DNA of 64,000 nt from Scortum barcoo. Its lineage: Eukaryota > Chordata > Actinopteri > Centrarchiformes > Terapontidae. The DNA is taken from contig CM041546.1 in NCBI GenBank assembly GCA_023238725.1, positions 17,933,492 through 17,997,491 on the forward strand, in the 5' to 3' direction. Below, piece after piece: positions 1 to 22,158 of this stretch (within the stretch, counting starts at the first letter, position 1; each line of letters opens with the position of its first letter). The notes under the pieces were generated by a model. It saw only the letters and a program-made list of their open reading frames with translations, was not told where the DNA came from and made no database searches. A program made the translations under genes and the position numbers.

Positions 1-9400
<9,400 letters not shown>

Positions 9401-9695
9401 TATTTTGATTGGGGATCAACTAATAAGCAAAATGATGTAAATAAGTATAAGATGAGCAAAAAATGCCATTCACTGGAACGTTTGCTTGTTTCAGCTTCAC
9501 AGATATGATCATTTTATGCTTTGTGTGCATGATAGTAAACTGAGCATCTTTGGTTTTGGACTTTCAAAAAAAGAAAGTCATCTGAAGATGTCAAATGGGC
9601 TGTTTTTAAAATATAACTGTTATTACTTTTGTTCATTTAATCGACAAATGCTAAATTGAGAAAATAATATGCAGACCAATTTCTTAGAGCTGCAC
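9401..9695 (+). repeat. Dispersed teleost repeat, copy 1 of 3 (AGCTGCAAC/GATTAATC type)
   Basis: Diverged copy of a repeat I know from fish genomes whose ends carry AGCTGCAAC and AT-rich ATTAATC-type motifs. Landmarks here are an AAAAATGCC block near 9460, GATAGTAAACTGAGCATCTT near 9531-9551, a TTTGGTTTTGGACT block near 9551, and TAGAGCTGCAC at the right end. The same blocks in the same order and orientation recur at 19550-19801 and 58724-59040. It is probably a non-autonomous DNA element. I cannot give a family name. Confidence 0.6.
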
Positions 9696-12600
9696 TTTTC
9701 ATATATAGATTGCTTGTTTTGTCCAAACTGTCATCCAAAATACCAAGATTAGTACGTTATTATCAAATAACACTAAAACCAACAGACATTCACATCTGAA
9801 AATTGGAGCCATATAACTTGAGCCATTTTTTCTTTAAAAATTGTTGAAACAACAAATCATTTATAATAATTGTTACAAATTAATTTTCAGCTTTAGACAC
9901 TTGCTTTTGGGCGCCAACTAAAGCTGTCGCAGCAGCTCATGGGGCAATTGAAGTAATAAAGTACATGGTCTGTCTATCAGTCAGTCCACCCATCCATCCA
10001 TCCAACATCCCTCCCGACAGCTATAGGTTAATTCAGTTAGCCTTTTAGCTGCAGGCAGTGCTTCAGTAACAGTATCCACATCTGGCTCTTGATGCCAAAG
10101 GCAAGCTCAGTCCATGCAGGACTTTGAAGTATAATTTCTTATATATGCTAATGTTATGTCATGGGGAGTTGAGAGTTACTCTCAAAGTCTAGATCACCAA
10201 AGTGAGACAAGCCACCTGCCAGTGTGCGGGAACGTCCCTTCATAAGCTGGAGACACTTCAGCGGCTAAATAACCTCAAATACATTTAGGGACCCACCATA
10301 AATCTCAGAGATATTCTTCATCTATAAATATATACAGAACTATGCCACAGGCGTTGGAAATGTATTTCAGCTGCCCAGTGCGAGGGAATAGATGGGACAC
10401 TGAGTGAAAGCACGGTCGAGACGCATCTCCTGAATGTTCTAGGACATTGCAGAAGCTGTTTGTCACGATCAAAATGTTCAGAGAGAGATTTGGAAAGCAA
10501 GGCAATATGTCTACCAACATGTGCACTCCACCACTACCTGTCCTCGCCGCCGCCCCCGCCCCCTCAGAGTAAATAACCTGAGTGTCAGCCGCTGACCTGA
10601 CCGAAAATTGCCTTATTGATCCCCACAGCGATTTTTCACAGTGGCCTTTCCTCCTCTGGACCCACAGCAGCAGTTTTGTCAGAGGTACTGTAGGGGGAAC
10701 TGTACTGGAATAAGCTCTTTGTATGTGTTTGTTTGTGTCTGGGCAAAAAGGTTTATTGGGAATTGGGAGATAAGATGGTCCTGCTGAGTCATTTTTCCTC
10801 AGACTCTGGTGAGGACCATGGGAAATTGCCTTTGCACATATTCAGTTCCCATGGAAGTGAAAATGGGGAGAGAGCACGCGTGGCTTACGGAACTGTATCA
10901 CGCTGATGTATTCCACCATCAAATCAAACGCACACAAAAGCAGACACGCACTCTCTCCTTTTCCCATTCAGTATACTTTGCTGTAATCTATAGGAGACCC
11001 CTGGGGTGAGAACTCTGTCTTAAACAGGGAGGCTAAACGAGGACCTGTCAGTGTATTCAGCCCCAGGGCAATGTTCAACACACCTCAGGGAAAAGTGTCA
11101 CAGAGTACACACACACAAACACCAATCCGTGTTTGAGCTTCTGTGCTTTGCTCCCACCCACAACTGTGTTCCTCATTTGAAAATGTTTTCTTCTTGTCTA
11201 TTCTTTGGCTCTTTCCATTCAGGCTGCATAAGCTCTTGTTTATGAACCATCCGTGTCACGGTGAGAAGTGGGTTGGCTGCCACCCTTGTGTCTGCCCAAA
11301 AATAAACTCTGCCAGAAAAGCCCCGGAAACCCTCTCCTGACTCTAAATGTTTGAAGAAAAGGTAGAGCAGCGCGCAATTTCATGCCTTTTGAAAGTCGGC
11401 AGGAAAGAAATAGCGTCCATCTCAAAAACAAACTTAAGTTTACATAAAGGGGCAGCTAGTGGGGTTATCTACCTTCACAAGTCAAGGTGCTATTTCACTT
11501 CACAAAATTTGATGTGGTCCCTTTGCCTTAGATTCAACATTATTATTATTAAGGTGCTTCATGAAACACTGGAGTCTCTTTCAAACTCTTAAGAACTGGA
11601 GTTTCTTTACTAAGGCCTCCAACTTCTCATCAGATTTGCAAGGTTACATTTGATTTTCTGCATCTGTACTATAACATCATATGTTGTTAGCTAGAAGCTC
11701 TCAGAAATACAAGATTACACATAACATCAATGTCTTTGAATAAAATGATTTTACTGACTTCTATCCATTATAAATGGGTAGAAAATAACTTTAAGCTCAG
11801 TACGTCCCAGTGTGAAGTTAAATGTGGTTTCTTTTCCTGTTCATTGTTTTTGCACTTCTGAAAAAAAAGATATTTAAAACGGGGATTCTGCACACAAGTC
11901 CTTTGAGTGAGGACAATTAAATTAAAACCAGATGTCTCATGGGATTAAAAAACAAATAACCCAAGGGACTCATATAACCTCCACCACAATTAAAACGGTG
12001 GACAGAAAGAGAAGAGGAGGCAAACGAGGGAGTCACATAAGAAGGCAGCGGGATCATGAGAAAAGACTGAACGATGGAGGAGTAAAGGAGCGGTGACTTA
12101 CAGCTCGCCTTTTTTTAAGAAAGCAGAATGTTAGTGCACACAGCCACATGACTCATAAATCTCAATTGTTTTCCTTGTGTTGTCCAATAAAGTAAGGCAG
12201 TGCTCGGAGCAGGCTGGGGGCGGGTGACTACAAAGTGCTGAAAGGGCACTTTCCAAGCGCTGCTCTCCTGGACTTTTTAAGTGTCAATAACAGGACTGCA
12301 GGAAATTCCTGTCCCTGATTCCTGCACTTTTTTGTGTGTTTGTGTGGATGAGTGTGAGCTGACCTCTGACCCGATAAGTCAGAGCGGCCTGAGGGTGACA
12401 GTGAGAAAGCCGGCAGGCAGCTGACACTGATAACGTTGATCTCTGGGGTAAAACTTTAACTCTGCTTAGCCCATTTCCTGTTTACTGTTTCAGACCTAGG
12501 AGAAAAAACCCAACCAAAAATCTGTCACTCAGGGGTAGTTTGAGGCCATGAAGAACGCACTGATGTCTCTGTAGCGTATGGAGATGACTCACTAACACCT

Positions 12601-15600
12601 TTTGAAATACCATGATGAAATGAAATCTGAGATTAGCAACAGTGGGGCGCAAATCTGCTCCGGACACACTCGTAATTATCCACATATAGTCTGCGAGGAG
12701 GTGCGGCGTGAGTTGGGGGTGTAAACTAGGACGAAACTGCTTCCCTCTGTGGTAATATAATCTAAGGAAGAGCTGCAAAAGAGGTTATGATGTACATTAA
12801 CGCGGGTCAGGCAGAAAGGAGAAACACAAGCGCATGCATTTATGTATTAGCAAGGGAGAGTGGGTGTTAATGAACTTCATTAGCTTGCGTATGCATGACT
12901 GTACAGAGGAACGGCTCATTCAGAAGAACTGGGTGCTACAGCATGCATACCAGAACCATACACCGGAGTCACATGAGACATGAACTCATAAACTGCAAAA
13001 AGGCGTGGCTGTTCGAGGTGTTAAGAGCATTTAGGAGCCGCACTGTTAATGCTGATGCATGTCAGGAGACTGCAGGTACCCCCGAGGCGTTGGCACATTA
13101 ACATCCATGTTCAAATGTTAAGCGGAAAAATAAAAAGGCTGATTCAGCACTAATGTTACTGGAAGGGGCGAGGCAAAGGAAAGGTCTGTGGCGAGAGACA
13201 AAGACAGGAGACAGCAGCACTGATAGGCAGAGGAAGAATAAGAAGTGGAAATGGGACCGGACAATTCAGAAAAGTTGTGTTAATTTGACAAAAAAAGAAA
13301 AAGAAAAGATTGATACGAAAGAACTTTTATCTAATTCTTCAAAAGTTCCACCCACTTCACCAAAAACTCTGAGCTATATTACAAAAATAAATCAAAAATA
13401 AATGTTTCTGTCACTGCAACAGCTGCTCCAGTCCTCCTCTCTTCCACCTCTACTACGTCTGATTAATCTCTGTGTTGTGCGTACAGCGTTAACCTCTGTG
13501 GGTGTTACCGATTCGCACCTGCCCACCAGCCACCACTACTAAACTCGTCACCTGACCGAGGCATCTGCCCTCCTAATGCAGTATATGTTACATACAGAGC
13601 ATAGCTATCGGTTACACCACATCAACGTTGCCTGCATGTTCAAGCATTTAGTCTGTTTTGCCTGCCAGTACATATTTTCATGACCATCTGTTCGCCTACA
13701 ACAACACCTTCCTGACTTTGCCCACCCAGATCATTTTGCTGGTTCTGAGAGTCGTCTCCTTGCCAACTGTAAGCCGGCCTCGTGAATCCACCTTTGGGTA
13801 CCAGATCTGTAGTCAAATGTTATTTTTATCTTTGTTAATATATTCAGTATTAAGGGTTGAACCTTGTGAGATGTGTTCAATTTGAAGATTTTGTATTTTG
13901 TAATATTTTTTGTTGGTATGTAAAATCATAGAATCAAGGAACCATCAAGTTTTCATTTTCCTGTAAGAAAAAAAGCATCTGTCCAGGGACCAAAAATATA
14001 AAATATCCTTTTGACTATATATTAAGGTGTATTACTTTGCTCTGAACCAATAAATCAATGCAAAATAAATCCATCATTGTTATGATCTTGACAACAGTTG
14101 TAAGAATGTGTGACATCTTACAGGGAACATTTCTGAATCTCTTTGTAACTCCAGAAGGGCTGTGGAAATGCTGCAGGCGCACTTGAACCTTTTACCATCA
14201 CTTTAATCACATGGGGTGGTGTGTTACATTAAATTAAGAGTGGGACAACCCAAGGAGACCCCGTAAAGAAAGGAGAGCTTGTAATATATCCACAGGGTTT
14301 AAGCGTTCAGCACACCACATTAGATATGGCCATTTCGATAAAGGAAATAAAGACTGCGTGAACAGCCCATGGCAACAACTGCTCAGTGTGGGTCTTTGTT
14401 TGGACTGGGTTTTATCCAGTAATGTTCACTCTGTATATTTCAGTGTCTAATGGTGTGGGAGGAGAAGCGATTATTAATCAGCAGCCAGCTACCCCCTCTG
14501 AGTTGTTGTGCAGCTTCCTACGCTTTGGAACAGGATTAGAGATGGAGGTTAAATTTATGAATTTCAGGTTGAGGATGTTACCGTACGTCAGTGGCAGACG
14601 GAGAGAGCAATGTCGGCACAAGAACGGACTGAGAGTGGCGACGGGAAAATGTTACCAGGAGCAACAGGCAGACATAATGATGTCAAAAATGTGTTTTTCT
14701 TTTCATGCTGTCTGGTTTCTGTCCATATCTCGTATACTGTATACAGTATCGTCCACTGAGGTTCAGGATTCATTCAGGAGCACTCTGTGTTATACTCTGA
14801 TCACACTGCTCTGCTGTCCCCAGGTAAGGTTTACCATCCTAACATCAATATAATTCACACAACAGCAGCTGGTCCACTTTTATTCCCTCCTGACTGTGGT
14901 ATTGTCCACAGTATGTCCACACACACATACACACACACGCACTTCTCAAATGCATCTGAAGCTCTAAAATGCCTTTGAACTGAGCCTCAACAAATGATTA
15001 TAATTCATTCAAATCACCATTTTGGCTCCCACAGAAAGATTTCATGCATTTAGTGAGACTACGTATATTGAGAACCTACTGTAAACAGACCTAATGTTTT
15101 TCAGATTCATGATGAGATGCCCTGTTGTGTGTAGGTGTGCAGAACCAATGGACTCTGCCAAAACTATCAGGATAATCTCACATGATTCAGTGACTAAACT
15201 GTACATATTTAGCGCCGTCGTGTCCGGGCATGCTGCAGCACGCGGCCGAGCAGTCTGCCTAACCTTTCGTATCAACATGCTGAGCCGTCCCACAAACTTA
15301 CCTCGCTCCGTTAAACATTTCTGACGGCCACTGTATAATCACAGTTTGTGTCACTGTTAACATTGGAAATTGAGCGGACACACATCGCAACGTGAGGGAG
15401 GAATGACTGCAGTCCAGATTCTGATGTCAGTGAGTGAATCACCGTGTCCTCTCACCCGCAGTGCTCACAGTGTATCCTAGCACGAGCACTGCTTGCCAGG
15501 GGATCCATCTGTTCCACTGTGCAGGATGAGTCAGGCAGACGTGCAAGAAAAGGATCCCTTTCTCTCTCGACAGGTACAGTAGCACAGCAGCACAGCGTTT

Positions 15601-18600
15601 TCAGTACAGTAGGACAGTCTGAACAACAAGCCAGCAAATGAAAGAGCACAAGCAACAGAGTGAGATTGGGGAAGACGGATGAAGAGGGTATGAAAGTATA
15701 AGAGATTCAAAAAAAGTGATGTGAGATTCACATAAAAGCATGTGAAGAGAACTGCAACAGAACTGGATGGCTGGAGGGAGGAGACTTGAGACGAGTCCTA
15801 CAAACAGAAAGCTGAGGCGTTCACACTGGCTATAAATTATTAACGCCAGCACCGAACAAATGAGGTCAGCGAACAGGGAGGGGTGGATCCCAGCATCCCC
15901 CAAGATAACCTCCAAAAATGGACTCGTCCCGAGTGGCCAGGCATGGCAGAGTGCACACATGCATGAACACGAGATATCAGCCGCGGGTCACGGTTTGTCA
16001 AAATCTGTGACTTCTTCTGGGCGTGTCTGGAGCCAGGCACTCTTTCCGCAAGCACTCGCAAAATCTGCAAATGAAATCAGGCTGACACGTTTCACCAGTC
16101 TGAGAGGATCAAAGTAGGGTCAAACTGAAGGGCACCATGTATATTAAAAATGAAAACAGATGCAGAGCAGAGTTCCTAATGAAGTACGAGCAACCACAGC
16201 AATGGCTAACGCTACAGTGCAATGAATATTTCTGTAAAAGTCCATTTTTTTTTGAGTCTACCATTTTGTGTGTATTTTCACAATTAAATCAATCACATGA
16301 TTATAACAATCATCCTCCAGATGCATTTCATAAATTGCTTAGCTTTTGCACACCTAACAGTCCAAAACCCAAACTGAGATGCCACCCTGAGCTTTAGGAA
16401 ATTAAAATGAACATTCTTCTGTTATTTTGTTGTAGTTTGTTTTGTAGTTTGTTGCGATTCAGAGTTTACGCTACGCGTTACCTTTGAGTCAACGGCCATC
16501 ATTTCAGATGGCCCGATGTGAAATGTCTTTTTTTGCGTTAATATGAATGGTGAATGGTTTTTGTCACTGTGCCAACTCCTCCACTGTCAGCTTGGCCTGC
16601 CTGTGGCGGCCTGTGCCTAACAAGAGCCCTTTGTTTGTTTTGGTTTGGGCTTTTCTGCTCTGTTAGCTCCTTTAGCTGTGTTAGCATTGTAAGTTCACTC
16701 ATGTGTCGACTTCCCTGCTAAAATAAGTCAGTTCCCGCTGGCCAACAGACCCCTGCGTGTGTGATAGCACTGCTGTTACAGGCATTGTTTCAGGACCAAG
16801 CAGAGTGAAAACACACACGCATCCAAATCTTGGCCAGCTGCCTCGAGGAATACAAAGCACAGATGAGTCGACTCGGCACAATGAAAAGCTCCTCTCTTGG
16901 AATATAAATTCATTATCACTTGTGAATGTAACATTTCGAGCTCGGGGCTTTTCATCTCTGTGCTCAAGCGCAGCGCTTTTCATTTCATTAGACATCTGAT
17001 GGAGAGAAGTGGGGTCAACATGTCACAAAGTCCATACGTATGAACACATATTTTTTGCGTTTCTTTTAGTAAACAGCTGCTGATGTGTGACTAAAAAGCA
17101 ACTTGAAAAAACAGAAATGGTGATTCCTTCCACATCTTGCTATAGTGATTTAAACATGTGCAAACAATTCCCTGTGTTACCACCATAAATACAAGTAATT
17201 CAGATTGGATAACAAACCCCCTGCCTTCTCACTACTTTAAATGATATATTGATTAGACATTTCTCTTTATTGCTGCCCATGTCACATTTTATGATGGGTC
17301 ACGATCAGATAGGGAGGTTTCAATTTGCAACAGTGATTAAAAACACTTGCCAGCTACACTGTAGATTACAGAAAACAACTGGTCCCTTTTCCAATTGAAC
17401 CACCACCTTCCAGTCCGCTGTCTTTTCTAATTAAAATACTACACAAATGGCATTTTTGCAGCATCTGCAATTTCCATCTTTCTGTAGCGCCTCTTGAACA
17501 AACCTTTGAGCAATGCCTCCAGTAACTACAATATCCATCTGTAACTCCTCCTTTAATATATTCTATTATCTTCCTTGCGTCCTTGCGCCCTCCACCAGCA
17601 AATATTTCCCTCATTCAATTACAGCAAGATGGTCGGGCTGCGACAACCTGAGGGTCAAACAGAAAACCATCTGCAAAAATTACACCTTATCTGGGTTTTA
17701 AGATCTACGTGCATTAAAATGCCACGGCGATATGAGGAGTGTGTTAGGGAAGTATAATTACAACAGCGCTTTTTATTCTTGACGAGCAACAATGCCGATG
17801 AAGCTAAAGAGGCAATCAAAGCAGCTGCCTCAAGGTAGACTGACTGAGAGTTTCTAAAAACAGGTTGCAGCTCATAACAAAAGTTAAAAATGAAATACCA
17901 CTAACGGCATTCAAGAAATTGCAGTGGCCGCACAGCTAGAACTACATACGATCACGTGTATATAAATGTTGACAGTCTGTTGCCTCTGCCCCAAATGTCA
18001 ACAAATGAAATCTCAAAGGTCTGTGTGTCTGATAGACTGTAATTATGCAGCTTTGTACCTAAAAACACACACGCATAAAAAAAGTTTTTCCATTACATTA
18101 ATAAAACAGAAGCTGCAAACAGATGTTGCATGGACCTGTCAGCTTTCTTTCACTCTAGTCAGCATATTGTCACCTCCTGTAAAGACTCAGTGGGCCTCAA
18201 AGGTCCCCAGGAAAACAAAACACGCACACATACACACCTCACTGCTTTCATCTGTCCCAGCCTCCCGCTGCTTGATTCTGCTGGGCTCGGCTCTTCAGCT
18301 AATGGTCACTGCTGAATTAATTGCAACCATCCATCTCATTTTACTTGGAAAATGCAATGGCAACGTTACTCCCACTGTCACCCCACAGCCTCCCACACAC
18401 ACACACACATTTTTTTCTCTAAACCCCCCCGAGAGGCGGCTCTGTTTTTTTTCATTTACCTTCACCAAACTTTTTTCTTAAGCCTACACTAAGTCATCTT
18501 CAGAGGGCAAGAATGCCTGGATTTGTGAAAGATCAAGAGTGTCCGCAGAGGCTTTACATCTCATCATACACCGTGCGTTCACTGTTCTCACTCTCTCTTT

Positions 18601-19549
18601 TGGGTAAAAACTCTCACATCCAAGCAAACGGGCAACAGAAAATGTTTGCATATCTGAACAAAGACACAAAGACAAAGACACAAACATCTGTAGCGACTTT
18701 CAATTTGAGTGCTTTCCATTACATAGCTGAACTCTATATTTTGACATGTTTTGTGCCACTTTTCACACACCCTCAGGCCCCATTAATGCCAAGATAAACC
18801 CCTACATTTTTAGGCTTTACCTCACTGTTTGTTAGCACGCTTTACTGTCAGCTCCTTGAATACAAATATTAAACTGGTTTTGCGGCTGGCACCAATTAGT
18901 CTGGAGATAGGGAGCTAAAGCTTTTCAGATCTGCTAGTGACAAAACAAAAATAAACTCCACTGTTGCTAAGGCACAAGTCAGTGTTCAGCTTGAGAACTC
19001 GTGAGAAGCTGGCACACACCCAATCTCCAGGCCAGACTGATGGAGAGAAAATATTTGTGACTAAATGTCGAAAGAAGTTCTTCTATCCAAATTGTAATTA
19101 CCATTGCAAGTTGAATGTCATTAGGTGAACTGCCATTTTCAGTGTGCATTCTGACAAGAGTCGGGGTGAATTAAAAAAAGGTACACGATCTCAGTGCCTC
19201 ACCACCATCTTTGGCCTAGGTCACTCAGAGATATCATTATAGCCGTCACATCATCGTCCTTTTCACTGCTCTCATTGTGTCCAGAGGACGGCAGCAGGCA
19301 TCATTATGAGTGAGCTGATGACCAGCCTCACATCTTCTGGGGGGTGTTTGGTTAGCAGCAGGCTTCCACTCTAATGGTGGGCCGAAAATAACTCAAAGAC
19401 GGATCGGGCTTTCTGTACAGTTAGCACAGAAGACGCCTAATTAGATCATTTGCATGACTCAAAAGCACCCCGGTTTGAACACAGGGGATAAAGGTAGAAA
19501 CTGACTTGTCGCGGAAATCATACTAATTCTTTTACTCTGTGCCAGCTGT
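9696..19549. other. man1c1 intron 1, central part: no exon recognised
   Basis: No supported gene. Contents include a CCATCCATCCATCC tract near 9990, a 16-base perfect palindrome (ATACTGTATACAGTAT) at 14734-14749, a compound CA tract near 14917-14940 and a (CA)8 tract at 18393-18409. The segment 18830-19500 is compositionally balanced and free of simple repeats, so it is a weak candidate for conserved non-coding DNA. All open frames are short and resemble nothing known. Confidence 0.4.
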
Positions 19550-19801
19550 TTGGTTTTTAAGCCATTTCTCAAGCAATATTGCCTAACATTCTCCAGTTCT
19601 GGCTTCTCCAATGTGAGAATTTCTTGCTCTTCTCTGTTTTACAATATTGTTAATTAAATATATTTGGGTTTTCATCTGCTGGCTGGACCTCAGAAAATGC
19701 CACTATTGGCCCTGGGAAGTTGTGATGGGCCCTGTTTTATATTACCTGACATTAAATATATTATTCAAAGTCATGATTGGCAGATTAAATCAATAATGCA
19801 G
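19550..19801 (+). repeat. Dispersed teleost repeat, copy 2 of 3 (AGCTGCAAC/GATTAATC type)
   Basis: Second copy of the family at 9401-9695 and 58724-59040, in the same orientation. Diagnostic blocks are TTCTGGCTTCTCCAATGTGAG near 19597, CCCTGGGAAGTTGTGATGGGC near 19711, and GGCAGATTAAATCAATAATG at the right end. The left end is not distinct. It is probably an old, non-autonomous element. Confidence 0.6.
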
Positions 19802-22122
19802 GTACATTTTAGCTGCAGTATCCCTTTTTCTTAATGAAAACCCCCAAAAATAGCCTAAAGCCAATAGACTGGGATCACTGGTCAAAAATGTAAACACTTT
19901 ACTCTAACAGAACAGTAAAAAACATTTCTCTGAGTTTAAAAATACACACATATGATCCTCATGTTAGGTTTGACAGAAATGATCAGATACCAACCTGACG
20001 TCACAAGTCTGTTCAATATTAGTCAGAATTTTCTTGTAGTTTCATTGTTATTTTAGTAAAAATGAAACACAAAGTCAATAATGGATCTGAGTTCATTTCT
20101 TTGGGAAATTCTTCATCACACTAACCACCAACTTACGTATCACTGGTTCACCACGAATGCATCATGATGCTCGGCTTTTACAAGCCGTAACAGCACTTAA
20201 CTGAAACAACACATGTGAGTTTCTCCAAAAACCGTTAACCACAGCTGCTTCTGAAACTGGACAGCGAGTTCCACCCATTTCCTGTTTTTCAAACGCGCTG
20301 TATCACCATCCACTCTTCTCTCGAAGAGAAAAAGAAAACCCAAAGAGGAAAGAAAAAAATACCACCACTGAAAATAAAACCCCTGATGTCTCACAAATTG
20401 ATTCTGACATGAAAGTGAACTAGACAAAAAAAGTGAGTTAAGGCATTATTAGTTTACAACAAAAAGAGGATATTAAAGGTTTAGAAAGATTATTTCCTCC
20501 CAAACAGACCCTCCATTCAAAAAGAATAATTATTCAAGATTTAAATGATAATTACTTTTTTTATGTGAAGGGTTCAGCAGCACATTTTAAGCAAATGGTC
20601 TCTGTCAACAGCATTTGAAAGGAGCTCTTAAACGTTCACACTATGACAGCTGCTTTACTGAAAAGGGGGGCTTTGAGTGTTACTTCACGGAGGACTGACA
20701 GTTCATTTTGGACTGCCTTGGTTTTCTCTAGTCAAGATAAACATTGAAACGCTTTTGAAGAGCTTATTTACCCCCCCCACCCCAGCCCCAAAAAAAGGCA
20801 CCCCATGGACCCATCTCTTCCATATCCAGCTGTCTCTGTCTGGTGTAATATTAATGTTCAAGAAATATACAGAAGAGCCTTGTCATCTACACTTCTCATC
20901 CAATTAATGTTCAGCCGATTGGTTGTTCTTGCACACACAAACAGTCATTAGCAGACTATCGAATCAGTTTATTTGTTATTTTTTTGCCTCTCCACCAACT
21001 GCGGATGGATGAAAATTGCAATTATCTAGCTGGCCCATCATCCAACCTTGATGGAAACAAGAGAAATCTATACGGCTCCCTGATGAGCACTGAGCACCGT
21101 AGCCGCCATTTGATTAGGGACTTAATTGTGATAATAATGAACAAATACACCCAGCTCTGGCTAAAACGGTCTTGTAAGCATTCAGCTAATTAATGGCTAT
21201 TTGCCCACTGATGCTGATGAAGGAGAAAATCACTGGGGAGACACATTCCCTCTCAACCCACGGAAAGCCAGACAGCACCGTGTTGACCACAAAAACGGCC
21301 CGGTAGGCTCTCCACGTGAAGCCCTTGTCCTCACTCTGGGGGAAAGCCCGATCCTGGCCAACAAAGGCTGCCACATAAAAGATGATTTTGTCTTGCAGGG
21401 ATCCGCCTAAATTGTAGGTCAAAGGTTTGACAGCATTATCCAGCCATCTTGAAAGTAGGCTGAAACCATGTCACAACACGATAACAACAATGCAGACGGG
21501 CCTATCTGCAACGACAGCGGCCGGGCAGCTCGCACTGGCTGCCCAGCGATGCAGAGGAGGGGATAGTTGGCAGAGCATTGGCAGTAAAGATGCCTGGGGC
21601 CGCACATCGCCAAGAAACGGGGAGGAGGAAAGAAAGAGACAACAAAGAGAAGAAGAAGGAGGAGAGACGGTGTTTTCTAAAAAAAAAAAAGAGAAAAAAA
21701 AGTCACAACTAGGACTGAACAAAATACGAGCAAGGAGTAAAAAGAGGAGGAAGACATATAGGGACAAGCCAAGTCCCCCGGCCCACTCTAATGTCTTACC
21801 ATTACCCTGTGAACACAGCCACGCATGTTGTTTCTGACCAATTAGGCAGGCATAAAGGCAGAGGGCTGGAACTCAGCTGGGGGCTCAGAGACTCTGCTGG
21901 TTACATCTAGGCCACTCTCCCTCTTTCTCTTTCTCCAGCCTCTCCCATCTTCCGAGCAGCAAAGCCAACAAGGGAAGGTGGGGGTGGGGGGAGATGGAGG
22001 AGGTGGGGGCAATTTGATTCGGCACCTAGCGAGGGATGGCAGCACACGAGGCCACGTCTGGACCTTTCATGTCCCCCACTGTCTTCATCTATGGCAAACA
22101 CACGTGCACACTCCCACCCGCC

Positions 22123-22158
22123 CACACACACACACACACATATATATACACACACACT
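22123..22158. repeat. Compound (CA)n(TA)n(CA)n microsatellite
   Basis: CA repeats, then four TA units at 22141-22148, then CA repeats again. Such compound dinucleotide tracts are common in fish introns. Confidence 0.95.
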
